Below are positions 11,606 to 23,766 of a stretch of DNA of 64,000 nucleotides, piece by piece. The stretch's first letter is position 1. The number at the start of each line of letters is the position of its first letter. A program made the position numbers and the translations under genes. The notes beneath the pieces were generated by a model. That model was given only the letters and a program-made list of their open reading frames with translations. It searched no databases and had not been told where the DNA came from. Origin of the DNA: Mesodorylaimus sp. YZB2_4 (Eukaryota > Nematoda > Enoplea > Dorylaimida > Dorylaimidae); NCBI GenBank assembly GCA_030248295.1, contig JASANH010000505.1, positions 124,001-188,000 on the forward strand, in the 5' to 3' direction.

Positions 11606-13570
11606 TCAAGCTTTTTTCGTTTTGGCCGCATTGGCTCCCTTCTTTGCTGCTTTCCCCACACTTTTGGTCGGAGTGGATGACGTCTTCTGCTGCTTACTAT
11701 TTCTGAACGACTTCTTTAGATCCGTTGAGGGGTCGCTGCTCTTCGCGCTGTTCACCGACTGGGCCGCTTTTTTCTTGGCCATGAAGCTCGCTAAGGACAG
11801 GGAGGCGGAATGGGTCGAAGTCGGCCTGATCGATGCGGTCGAATTGAGCGAATAGGGAAACAACGAATTCGATGCCGCACTCACTGCGGAAGCGTCGGTG
11901 AGAGTGACCGAAGGGGCGACAGCTTTCTCCTCGCCTGCTCGTTTGCGTCGTATTACAAGTATAACGACGAGAAAAATGAGAGCGATGGTGGCGATCACGA
12001 GCGCTACGGCCAAGGCGATCTGCCAGTTTTCCACAGCGGTACTGCTCACCTGCGTCGAGGCACTTTGTTTATTGCTCGCGAAGGCTTTTGTTGACGTCGT
12101 CGTAGCCTTATCTGTCGTTGTTGTGGGACTTGCCGTTGTGATCACTTCTGGTGTTGGCGTCTCGGTCGTAGTCTCGCCAGTGCTTGTAGATGCTGTCGCT
12201 GATGCCGCCGAAGTCGTTGGTGGAGTCGCTGGTGCAGTTTCTAGCGAAGTCGTGGCGGTCGCCGGCGCAGTTTCTGGTGAAGTCGTGGCGGTCGCTGGCG
12301 CAGTTTCTGGTGAAGTCGTGGCGGTCGCTGGCGCAGTTTCTGGTGAAGTCGTGGCGGTCGCTGGCGCAGTTTCTGATGAAGTCGCGCCGGTCGCCGGCGC
12401 AGTTTCTGTTGAAGTCGTGCCGGTCGCCGGCGAAGTTTCTGGTAAAGTCGTGCCGGTCACTGGTGCAGATGCTGGTGTTTTCGTTAACGTAGTAATTGGT
12501 TCAGTTGTCGTCGTAGTCGATGGCGTTGGGGATGTGGTTGCTGTGGTGGTTGTCGAAGTCGTTGGCGTAGTCGTCGCCTTAGTTGTCGGTGCAGCCTTCG
12601 CTGTAGTAGTCTTGGTGGTTGTCGTAGTTTTGGTCGTAGTGGTGGTGGTGGTTGTTGTAGTTGTACAAGCAGGACATTTGAATTCGCGAGGGCAATGTTC
12701 CAATTGTTTCCATGGGGGCGCACCATTTCGCTTCACGCTGACTCCGCATTTCGCATCGCAAGCAGGTAAGGCAGTCGGCCAAGGCCAAGCTTTGTCGCAC
12801 AGTTTCGTGCATTCCTGCTTATCGCACGTTCCGGAGCTGATCGGTGGGGGAGATTTGACTTTTCTGCAGTCGCCATAGACATCGGGAATCGACGGCGTCC
12901 ACCAGTCCTTCTTGCATTGGCTTTGAGAACTAGAGAAGAAGCAGGACTCGTTGTAGAAGCATTGATCCATTTCGGTTCTCCGTTTCACTGCTCTCAAATG
13001 ATTCAGCGTGAAGGTCTTCGCTAGACCAGTTACGTGCGGGAAGTTTGTTAGATTTCTGTCGAGTTCGTAAAGTCGTCGAAGGTCATCGTTGTTGAAAATT
13101 TCGCAGATGATGTAGAACTGCACACCATCTTCGCGTAATGCTCGTCCCCGCTGCACCGCTTCTTCTGATACAGAACTGGACAAACTCAAGACCAAAGTCG
13201 CTCTGAATCGTTCTTTGTGCACAAAAATCCCGTCTTGAATCACTTTCAGCGCCCCTGCCATGTCCAACGTTGGTCGTGCATAGCCTAACTGTCCGACTGC
13301 CCCAGCGAACTCGGATGGCGACCCTGTCAAATTCGTCAGCACCGTCCACTCTCCCCCAGCATTCGCCAGTAGAGCCACTCGCGTTTGATTTTGACCGAAT
13401 GGGAATACGCCATTCAAATCACCAAGCAAGTTTTTAATATTTGGCAAAACATCGGGCCATTGCTGACCGTGAATGAGAATGGCCAAGTCCAGCGGCGCGT
13501 TGATCGTTGACGCATTTGTTTCTACTGACACGCAGACAAAGACGATCAATAGACAGCCGTAGATGTCCAT
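11606..13570 (-). CDS. Membrane mucin with degenerate vWA domain
   Basis: A single-exon 654-residue type I membrane protein. The start chosen is ATG at 13570, because the next residues form a signal peptide (MDIYGCLLIVFVCVSV); the upstream in-frame codons lack one. Order: signal peptide 1-20; vWA-like fold about 27-190; Cys-rich segment about 205-300; Thr/Ser/Pro mucin stalk about 300-510 with eight or so near-identical 11-residue repeats (ETAPATATTSP type); one TM about 515-540; and a basic Ser/Lys-rich cytoplasmic tail of about 110 residues. The vWA domain lacks the metal site: DxSxS is replaced by IHGQQ, and the later TDG by LSSS. This suggests an adhesion or surface-barrier protein that does not bind ligand through a divalent cation. 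The family is not recognised. A long antisense frame on the plus strand is a shadow of the repeat. Confidence 0.88.
   Translation of the reverse strand: MDIYGCLLIVFVCVSVETNASTINAPLDLAILIHGQQWPDVLPNIKNLLGDLNGVFPFGQNQTRVALLANAGGEWTVLTNLTGSPSEFAGAVGQLGYARPTLDMAGALKVIQDGIFVHKERFRATLVLSLSSSVSEEAVQRGRALREDGVQFYIICEIFNNDDLRRLYELDRNLTNFPHVTGLAKTFTLNHLRAVKRRTEMDQCFYNESCFFSSSQSQCKKDWWTPSIPDVYGDCRKVKSPPPISSGTCDKQECTKLCDKAWPWPTALPACDAKCGVSVKRNGAPPWKQLEHCPREFKCPACTTTTTTTTTTTKTTTTTKTTTAKAAPTTKATTTPTTSTTTTATTSPTPSTTTTTEPITTLTKTPASAPVTGTTLPETSPATGTTSTETAPATGATSSETAPATATTSPETAPATATTSPETAPATATTSPETAPATATTSLETAPATPPTTSAASATASTSTGETTTETPTPEVITTASPTTTTDKATTTSTKAFASNKQSASTQVSSTAVENWQIALAVALVIATIALIFLVVILVIRRKRAGEEKAVAPSVTLTDASAVSAASNSLFPYSLNSTASIRPTSTHSASLSLASFMAKKKAAQSVNSAKSSDPSTDLKKSFRNSKQQKTSSTPTKSVGKAAKKGANAAKTKKA
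12213..12450. repeat. 33-bp coding minisatellite in the mucin stalk
   Basis: Tandem 33-bp units (plus-strand core GTCGCTGGCGCAGTTTCTGG) encode the ETAPATATTSP-type repeats. The middle three units are virtually identical, the outer units diverged. Length variation between individuals is expected for such arrays. Confidence 0.9.
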
Positions 13571-16500
13571 TTTAATCAAAATGCAGAAATCGACGGAGCA
13601 ATGAGCCAAATGACGCAGCTGTCAGCTGGGGTAGAGCACAGATCAATGAGCAACTGATAGTGAGAAGTGTGTGACGGCAGTAGCACCCTACATACTTTGA
13701 GCAGTGTAAGGACTTTACACTCTGCGAGAGTAGGGGAATGCGGACTGTAATTGAGCGAGCTGGGTAAGTGCTCTAGACCTCGGCCGAGCCCATCAGTACA
13801 TTGGTCAAGAACTCGCCTGGGTAAGCGCACAGATTATGTGCCGTCAGCTCGACGATAACCGGTACTGCAATGCTGTCGATCAAACTCGATTAACTGCACC
13901 TCTCGGATAACACTGAAGATGCAGCCTCGCTAATCTGCGACATTTTTGGCGTCCTGATACAGACATAAACAAATATAATCCTTAATCGCACTTTAGCGGA
14001 TTTACAGTACATATTAACCAAGCCTGGCAGGCGATGTCAACCACTCTGGTTGATGTTTCAGCCGCAGGTATAGTCTCCAGACTTGCCTTGCTCCAGTCGG
14101 AGTTTTGTGCCGCCGGCATTCTCTCCTGCGCCTGCTAGGCTAGCGCATAGCACTTTTGCACGGAATAAAAGTCGTGTAATACTTCCCATCCTACACTTTT
14201 TCGTTATGCCGCTGTCCTTATGCAGGCGGAACGCGTGGCCATTCATGGAGTAGACTGCCTAACAAGGGCAGCGGAATTAGACCACATTCAGGAGCTTATT
14301 TTTTGGTACATCGGTGTTTTGCTATAATGTCACCATTCACTCATCCGCCAAAAATTTTCGTCACTTTCCCAAAAAACCGTAGTTTTGGAGAACTAATGCT
14401 AAACAGTTCCTTGTGCTATGGAAAAACGACGCAATCGGACCTGAAACTTCAGCTATCACGTCATTATGACGCAACCAGACGTGGAGCGAATGCAGTTTGA
14501 CGATTGCACTCACGATCAGAGCAGTAAATATGAAATCAGACGATCCTCCGTCTCCATCAACCGTGACTATGGCAGACTCCTTTCACAAACACATAGTAAA
14601 CTTCATACCTGCGCGTTCCAACTCTCATAGCATACTAATGCGACGGGCTGGTTAGCAGGCCCTGACGCTAGCGCGATATGCATAGCTGTACCATGGCCCT
14701 TCGCTGAAACCTATTCATGCGTTCTCACTGTAAAAAGACATACGAAAGGTGAGTGGTGTGCGCGTACAGCTAGATGTCGGTGTTGCTAACGTTCATGACT
14801 CCCACTACTTGATTCACTCGTACCTATGCGTAGGGTTTAGACCGCGTCACCTCGGGTTGTAGGAAAGCTAACTGCGTGACATTTAGAAGGATTTGCCGTC
14901 AACATAACCTTATGTAACGGCTTGTCAAGGATCCACTTCACTCTGTGCCGGTTGAAGATTGAGATACTTGCAGGAAAGATTCGCAAATCCCAATCGGACT
15001 ATGGTGCACACATTGACTCCGACGGATTGTCATGGCCGAAATCGAGGTCGAGCTATGAGCCACCAAGAAGTGACCTTGGGAAAACCAATGTTTCGAACGA
15101 GCAGTCCACCCCGTAATCAGACAGGTAAGGAAAATTGTGTTGCTTTCAGGATTTTATCTTTACTCTAATCGATTCCCTCGGATCCTACCTACCATGACTG
15201 CCCAGTTTTATTGACCCCATAGGCGAGGCTCTGTAGCTTAAATAATTCTAACTTTCTAAGTGAACCCGCCAGCTTTTTCTTCTTACTGACGCAGGAATGC
15301 AAGAACAGTGCAATCTACAGTAAATATTTCAGAGTATAAACAGCAGGTTTTTCTTCAAATTGTCACTTGGTCTATCTAGGCATTGAAAAAATTCCTAGCT
15401 CCATTGAATTCCATTTCTTTGCTTTGCAATCAGGGAGGAAGTCGGGGTGCTCTCCAGGGTGTCCATCCACCCACACGCATAATACGCTCAAAAAAATCTT
15501 CTCTGGGATCTGCTCATATTTTTCTCAACATGTGACGCCATCATGGGAGGCTGGTGTTGACCACGATTCGCCTTTGCTGTCCAATTTCTAAAGGTTCGTT
15601 CGCGTCATAAATCGTTTCTAAAATCCACACGATAATGTGCCCGACCCAGTGGAACGAGTGCCCATGGATGGAGTGGACTGCCTATTTTATGGATCGATGC
15701 GATGCAATGCAAAGCCTTTTTTGCCTTGGTATCCAATATGATAATAATGCGAGCAAATAACCCTCAATCAATGTCCTCCTCTTCAACAGTTTGACTAAGC
15801 TGGACGCTTTGCTGCGAGAGTCCTAGTCCGCCGAATAAGGCCTGGGCTCGTTTCCGGCTCTTCAAGTTGGATCAATCAAGCTTGAAACGATTTCATGACG
15901 CGTTTTCTTCAACTTTGGCCTTCATTAATTCCAGCCTGTCTTCCCTTTCCTGCGAAACTGGTCAGTGCCCCTCCGAATGATATCCCAATCTATGATCGTA
16001 CACAAACCCTATTCATAGCTTTGCTTTTAAAAAAGGGCATCTTAACGATTAATTGAGCATTGAAAAAGGGGATGGATGTTGGGAGCGTATGTGTCGCAGA
16101 CGGCGAGTTCTTTGTTATATTATCGTCTAATTCTGTCCCCCATACTCGGCCCATCTCTACTCACTTGGTTGTAGCTAATTCGCGTGACGTAACCAATCTC
16201 GACCCGAGCATAGACTAGCATTGGATCGTCTTCCAGCGCTCATGCTACTCCCGCTATGGGTCGGCACACAAACTAGCTTTTCAATATTTTCCACCAGTTA
16301 GCTAAACGAACGAGCCAGTTTTCTTCAGTTGAGTAGAATAGGGTTTGTGTACAATAGGAGGGAGCTGGCCTACGAGAGGCACCGTGTATTTTTGCTATTG
16401 TACAAGCAGGTTGACTCGGCTAAGGTTAGTGCAGCAAAAACTATTTCTTGCTACTGTTCGTCGTCTGCTGCACTCTAACATAAGCATAGCTAGCTGCGAA

Positions 16501-18176
16501 TTCTAGGCGCCGAGTGTGTCGAGAGATTGAAAACGTGAGACGCTATCGTTTAACAGGTTTTGTATGTGGACGATACCGAGCTCAGACGTCTTTTGGATAA
16601 CCAGAAACGGGTTTTTATCGCTTCTTTTTTAATGTGCTTGACTTGAGAAGGTTGAAGTTGACGTGACTCAATTCCTAAGCCTCTACTACATTCAGTCAGT
16701 CAGCTACGGCAGGAACCATTTGCCATTTTCGATTGAGAAAGCTCGCCTCGTCCTCGCTTATGACACCAATGCACATTCGTTTCTGTCAGTAATCTCAGGT
16801 TAGAAAAATGTTTTTTTTCTGGGGCTTTATCTTTTGCGCCATCGTGTCACTTAGGTTTCATCTATGACGCTCAAAAGCTTATGGGAGTCTGGCAATGCTT
16901 TTCGAAATGCGCTTTAGGCATATTGGCATTCTTTATCCGGGAGAAAAAGATTCCAAGATTTGTCTGGTTTCTGCACTGCATTGTCATTATGTCTGACATA
17001 ATAGCTCAGCTTAAGGTTTGTTTTTTCGTCTTTTCTCCATAGAGTCTAGTCTATTCATTTTGTCAGTTTTGATTTCACTGACGCCCTCTGCAAAGTGTAT
17101 GCTTCATTGCCTGGGTGATCGAGTGTGACCGATGTTTTGGAAATGATGTCACCCGTTTTTGCGCTCGAGGACGCGTTGGAGAGATAAAAATGTTTTTTAT
17201 GGGCTTATTGCCTTTTTTATTTCCACCAGAATACATCAAAGGCCTAAAATGCTGATAAGACTGTCGGGTCTGAAGCAAACCTTACCAGATCAGTTCTGCC
17301 TACATTTGGTTATCAAGCGTGACAAACTGCTACCGCCCGTTTCGATATCCAGTTTGGTCAGACCATGGAATGTTCTGGAATAAGCTAATTCTGGAAGAGC
17401 TACCTTTGAAAGTATAAATTTTCTACCATTTGAACACCTGGTCTGCCTGTTGTGAAGTCTTTTTTGAACTGCAGTCATTCTTTCTCTTGAATAGTCTTCC
17501 ATATTCTCGTTTTGACTCGTCCCCTGATTCACGCACCTAAAATGCATATTCCGGTTGAATTTCTAGTTTCGACTTGTCTGCACAAATGAGTCGACTCGGC
17601 CGGGGGTTGTACAAAATAACGTCAATATGAAGATAAATGGGCATGGGCGGGCAGATTTCGATGTCGGTACACGGGATCAATGTGTATTTCGAATTTAGTC
17701 GGGATAGGTGAAACGGAAATTGTCATGTAGTTTTACTTATCATAAAAAGGAATGCCTATCCATTTTGGCCTTTTGCTTGAATGAAAATGTAGATGAGGCG
17801 AAAAAGAATGTTCCAGGTCGTTGAGTCTCTTCGAAGAGACCAGATGCGGGGAAGGAGTCAGATTCTCCAAGGACCAGCTTGTTCTGTTTACTATGGCTTG
17901 CTTGTGGATGAGGACGCGCCCGAGCCTCGCCTATGTATTCTTTACCTAGTGCTTTAAACCTATTTTACGAGTCTATGTCGGGCCAGACTGACGTATCATT
18001 GTTCGTGTTGATCTCATTTTGACGACATAATCTGGCGAGAAAAGAAATTTTGCGAAAGAAGTGAAAACAAATTCTTTCGGCCATCAAGTTCGAAAATTTT
18101 CTTAAACTGTTGCTTTATTTTAGATTGCGCCCACCAAGGACGACGAATATCAGCAGCCGCTCGTGGAATATCCTGG
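13571..18176. other. Gene-poor 4.6 kb
   Basis: Only short frames without motifs occur. ACCAAGCCTGGCAGGCG near 14020 recurs near 20767 within an FGD intron, indicating a dispersed repeat. A 5' non-coding exon of the FGD gene could be hidden here, since a good acceptor (TTTATTTTAG) precedes its first coding exon at 18121. Nothing else is supported. Confidence 0.45.
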
Positions 18177-21100
18177 ATGAACACTGTGAAAATGATGGCC
18201 GACAAAGCGAATGAGACGGAAAGAGTGGAGGAAGGTGCCAAGAATGGCATCGATAATATATTATCGCCAATCAAAACAAACAAATTCATCTCGAAAGTAT
18301 TCGAAGTGGGAGAACCGGAAGAGTTCATGGGTGACGAAGATCAAGATGAAACTCCGGAGTCCATAATTACATTGACCAGCGTATCCCCATCGGGTGATAC
18401 TATGACCACGACCCGCACGACTCGCACGTGTACGAAAGAAGAAAATGGACATCGTAAGAGTGTCACGAAAAGCAGTCGAGTCATGGTGGCTCATAAAACC
18501 ACGGTCGAGCCACCCTTCGAAATGATCATATCTGGAGATGGTAGTGGCTTTGACGATTCAACGAGCACAACAGCTAGCGGATGGAGTTCATTACGAGGAA
18601 AGCCGAATAATGGCTTCCAACATCCACGAACGTCTTCTCAACCATCGAGTATGATTTTATCAACGATCAGACCACCCCCGCGACCAGCTTCCGTCGAACC
18701 GTTGAGTCAATTTCAATGTGCGCCCGATACGAGAGGAGGTCTCATGGAATCGAATGCGGGCATGGATGAAGACTGTGCATTTCGTGATATGGATTTGGCT
18801 ATCGAGGCAACATTACAGAAAACTATGGAAAATTTTCAACGAATGGTTGACCAAGAACGGGAGCAGCTCGTGCGCATGTTCCCGCAACTGGCGAATGCCC
18901 GTTTGACCGCTTCGACAGGCCAAGCACCAGCTACAGAAGTGATTACGGAAAGACGGGTACAGCCGGATGGGACTATTGTCGAATTACAAAGGGTAAGAGT
19001 CGAGGTTACGGTGTTCTCTACAGCAGATGTGAGTGGTGCCTTGGCCTTGCGCCTACTCTTATCTCCCATGATTTAGCACAGCTCAATTCTTGTCGTGAAT
19101 CAGGAACGGAAAGAAATATGCTCTGGGGCTTCACTCCCGCCGTCATTGTGCTCATTGTGTTGACGACTGCCGCTTGATAGGGCCCATTGTGTTCGTGTGT
19201 GCATGGTCTCTGGAGCAGTGGTGCTTGTTTGTGCTGGCCGACCCACTTGCTTCCTGACGGGTCGGATCTATTACCTACTGTCCGGGCCCGTACCACTGGA
19301 GGAGTGACCAGTGGCATCAGGTCAAAATCCGGGCAGCCAATCAAGTATCTTCAGCACACTGGCTTTTCAGGTGGTCACTCGCCAAGTGGTGCACGTGCAA
19401 AAGTCGGTTAGTATGGTAAATGGTGTGATCAAGAACACTTCAGCACGTGCCGTGGTCGAGTACCAGGGACCTCAAGGAGGATACCGAGTCAAGATAGAAG
19501 ATGCCGATGCTACGCCAGATGCCGATTCGGAAACGGAAGAGGACCAAGACGAGGATTCCGATCGTGCATCAATCGCGCCTAGTGAATTCAGCGACACAGA
19601 TTCAGTGATAGCCATTGGACAGAGAAGACGCCCATCTGCCAAGAAAGCTCATGCCATAGCAGCTGTCGGCGGCGATGTGGTGCCGTCTTTGCAAACAAGT
19701 CCCAAACGAAAAGCCGAGAAAGCTTGGTATGCAGCTCAGGAATTGGTGGAATCCGAAAGACGATACGTCGAGAAATTACATCTTTTGGATCAAGTATGTG
19801 CGTTTGAATTACTCCTAGTGGAAAGAGACTTAATTTTGAGTCGGCCTGTTTAATAATTCAGCGCAGAGCCAGCCAATCCTTTTTCACTGCCAAACGCTAC
19901 TGTAGCTTTGAACTTTGTCATATATTTTAACATTTTCCCTCTTTTCAGGTGTTCCGTACTCGCGTTCAACAAGATCCCGAAACATCGAAGACCATTGGTG
20001 GCGATAAGTTATCAAAACTTTTTTCCAATATTGGATCGCTATATACTTTACACAACGATCACTTATTGCCAGAATTGGAAAAGAAACTTCGCAAATGGTA
20101 AGACTTATCCTCTTTGCATTTTTCCACCTATTCAAGATAGGGTCGATTTTTGGCCTTTTTCCTATGGGTTAGGGACTCTATCTCGCTATTCGGCCTGTGC
20201 TTCATGCATGCAGGACAAGAGCGCGTGTTGGTCGTAACGCTGCGACGTCTGCGGCTATCTCATGGGATAACCATACCCTGCCCGTGCCCCGTGGACTGGA
20301 CTCGGGAGCCTCCCGCCCCATTTATCTTTCTCGTTTATCGACCCCAGAGAAATGGTGAGTCACCCACAGACATTCGCAGAGAGAACTTAACCAAGCTCTT
20401 AGGCGGCCAGAATTGAACCCGGGCCGACCGTTTGCAGCTCTTCCAAGCAAACTGTGACAGGGTCCTTTGGTCGGTACACCACCGAGGACCAAGGCGGTCT
20501 CATGTCACCGTTATGAATGGTGTCCCTTTCTAGGCAAGATACTCAGAAAATAGCTGACGTAATGCGTCGTTTGGCACCATTTCTAAAAATCTATAGCGAA
20601 TATACAAGCAATTATAAAAAAGCTACCAAAACATTCGAAGAATTGAGAAAACGAAACAAGAGATTTGCGGTCATTATTGATCAAATAGAAGTAAGGATTT
20701 TATCTCAGTGAATTTTTAAATTACGGCTTGGCTGGACCAGATGTCTGTAGTCTGTAACAACCATGTAACCAAGCCTGGCAGGCGCAGGAGGGAGTGTGGG
20801 GACAAAAGCTCGGGCTGGGGGAAGGCGAGCCTTGCGAATACTGTATATGGCCTACCAGGCACGAGGGTTGCACGTCTAAACTAACGATAAGCTCCGTCGT
20901 CCTAGGTGATAAATGTATTGTATGCTTTTAGAAAATGCCAGAATGCGATCATCTGCCACTGTCGAACCATATCATCTGCCCAATCCAACGTGTAACTCGC
21001 TATCACTTATTGATGACGGAGTATTTGAAGAATCTGCATGATGGACATCAGGATAAGGAAGACACCATGCGTAAGTGCTTTGATCCTTGTTTCATTTGAG

Positions 21101-23225
21101 AGGGGTCAGACGATTAAGAGTAAGAGATTCTAGCAAAATCAGTCGCCTTGTGTGCTCAACCCTCGCTAAAATTTTCATCTGACCAAATCTTATTAGAAAC
21201 TTTTTTTAGAAGCCTTGGAATTAACGAAGAAAGCAGCTGCCCACGCCAACGATATGATGCGTCAATTGGTATGTTACACTTACTGCCCTTTATTCTTCTT
21301 TTTTCAGCCATTTTACTTCCTTATCCCTGCAGGACAAGTACAAAAATGTGATCGAAGTACAAGAGCTGCTGGGCAGTCAGATACACGAGCTGCTAACCCC
21401 CAGTCGAGAATTGGTTAAGCAAGGACGGCTGATGAAAATTTCGGCTCGAAATGGTGAACATCAACCGCGATACGTCTTCTTAGTGAGTGCTGATTGCGTG
21501 CTTGGGGATTGGGTGTGACGAATGTGAGGCAAGACACGTATCTCCTTCATGGGGTCGAATAGCCTGGTAAAGGTCCGCCAGGATGGTTATGAATAGCCTT
21601 TGATCAGCCACTCCTTCTGGGGAGGGGACAGGGCTTTGCTCTCTTGCTTGTACTGTCGGGGCTGTATGCAGGAGTCTTCTAAAACATTAAATTCTACAAC
21701 TAGCACGGCTTTTGAAGTGTTTACTTTCTCAAGCCTCTTCTTTTCAGTTCAATGACATGCTGCTTTTGTGCAGCGATCGTCGCAACGTTGTCATGAGTGC
21801 TTGGGGCAACAAGTACAAGCTGCGTGCGATCTTCGAAGTCGGTTTGATGCACGTGCTTGAAGGAGATAACTTAGAAGTGGAGAACACATTTTATGTCCGT
21901 TCTGGTAACAAAACGGTCGAGCTATACACAACCTCGCCCAGAGAGAAATCGGAGTGGATGGATACGTTGTGGTCAGTTATTCAAGACTACAGTCAGCGAA
22001 TGCAGTCATTTCGAAAGGGCGATGATGTGGTAAAATGTTTATGCTTTTTTAGGAGACCGGATGACTAAAATTTCTTCTCTTTAGGCAGCGGCGCCTGATT
22101 CGAATACCAGCTCTGACGCAACGGCGAGCCAAACGCCAACGCCAACCACACCACCGCAGACGACACCAGTGCCAAATCCTGGTGCAGTAAGGTGTTCAAC
22201 GTGTCAAACTGGTTTCAGCGCATTCAAGAAAGCTTACGTGTGCAAGTCTTGCTCTTTGGTAAGCAGAGATCGATTTCGTTCATATCTTCATCGATCAATG
22301 ATTGTCATCCAACGCTCGATCGGTAACCGATCGCCCATCTCTTGATCGATCGATCGGTGGCTGATCATCCATCGATGATTAATCATTCATATCTTATCAG
22401 ATCAAAGCACTTTAGTGCCATCTATGTTTGAAGGTTGATTTCCACAACTTTCTCTTCAGAACTTCTGCAAAAAATGTTGTCCGAAAAAAGCCAAGTTGGT
22501 CGATGGTGAAAAGGAACAACGCGTGTGCACGCCGTGCTTCGACAAACTAAAGACGACGGCGTCCCCTGCGTCGCCAACACCATCAAATGGCGACAGTCCC
22601 GAACATCGCGCATCCCCTGGATCGCCGACTGGAAATGGTGCAGCAACTCCAGACAAGCTGATCTCATCTGATCAGTCGCAACGAATCACCCGAAAGAGTA
22701 TTCTCGAAGTGAAACCATCCGATTCATGCATTTTGAGCGGATATTTGGACCTGAGGGCGGCTAATAGGAAGTCGTGGGAGAAACGATATTTCGCTTTACA
22801 CGAAGATTTTGTCTTGTATAGCTTCAAAGCAGAAAACGTAAGTTCCGCTTGGTTGGCCATACTTTTCTAGCCCATGGCCCTGTGATTTCTTGGGCTTGGG
22901 GTGCCGATCTGCGCGCAAGCACATTTTATGCTAATCTATCCGATTCCGTAGGACGCCTCGGCGAGGACATCGATGCCAATCACAGGCTGCAAAGTGGCAC
23001 TGGTCGATCAAAGGCAGGATTCGTCAATTGGCAGCAAAGATGTCAACGCATTTAAATTGGAACATAAGCGCAGGGTGTATTATTTCAAAGCCCCTAGCCC
23101 GGAGACAATGGCGAAGTAAGCCTGTCTTTGTTTTTTTGATATACGTACGCTGCAAAGCGTGTTTCCATTGCAGATGGGTGGCCGCATTAGATTTGTCATC
23201 GCAAGCCCAATTTTCAAACTCGTAA
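18177..23225 (+). CDS. FGD-type RhoGEF (DH-PH-FYVE-PH)
   Basis: A faciogenital-dysplasia-type guanine nucleotide exchange factor, which in known members activates Cdc42. Twelve exons, all phase-consistent: 18177-18992, 19371-19793, 19949-20097, 20534-20690, 20932-21070, 21210-21268, 21333-21482, 21748-22029, 22085-22258, 22460-22837, 22952-23115, 23174-23225; 980 residues. A Ser/Thr/acid-rich N-terminus precedes the DH domain (about 395-590; ELVESERRYVEKL at its start, ICPIQRVTRYHLL in the middle), PH1 (about 612-715), a FYVE-like zinc finger (about 760-806) and PH2 (about 865-975, ending KWVAALDL). The finger keeps four Cys pairs (CSTC, CKSC, CKKC, CTPC) but lacks the RHHCR motif that binds PI3P. 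The exon continues open upstream of the chosen ATG to an acceptor at 18121, so additional 5' exons are possible. Convergent with the PH gene at 23767. Confidence 0.93.
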
Positions 23226-23766
23226 AAATAAGAAGCTATATTTGGTCAGGTGTCCGTTTTGTGCCTTTTTCACTTGATAACGTGCAAAACGGGGAATTGG
23301 ACAATGTGTAATTTGTGTAAGCTATTATCTATTTGATCCGAACCACCCTAGTATTTAGGACTGACGACGAGATGGTGTGGTGCACGATTTTGAACGTGTA
23401 ATATCTTATTTCTGTGTGAAAGAAATGTACAAAACGCTAAGTACCAGCAAATCGATTTGAAGGCGGTGAAAAAGGATATTGTGATTTGGCTCGCAATAGC
23501 TGTCATATGCACGAATGCTAGCCATCTTGCCGGCTACCCGCTCCAGTGACCACCGTTCAGGTGTAACTTGGTACTTGGGAAGGACAAGCGTTTGAAAGGT
23601 ACGGGCAATCTGTATCTGCAGCACAAGTCAAATAACCAATGGGAGTTCGATGCAGCTAAAGTACACACCACTATCATGTCATTAGGAAGCACTCAAATCA
23701 GCTCAGCGTCTCGCCATTGAGACCCATTTGAAGTTCATCTTTCATTTCAGCCTTGATATCCCTCAT

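Noticed and set aside
11898-12878. 326-codon plus-strand frame over the mucin gene
   Set aside because: It is antisense to the Thr/Ala/Pro repeat and consists of Val/Ala runs; the minus strand has signal peptide, domain order and TM.
20360-20470. tRNA-like GGGTTCAATTC box in an FGD intron (minus strand)
   Set aside because: Only the T-arm region is suggestive; no acceptor or anticodon stem was found.
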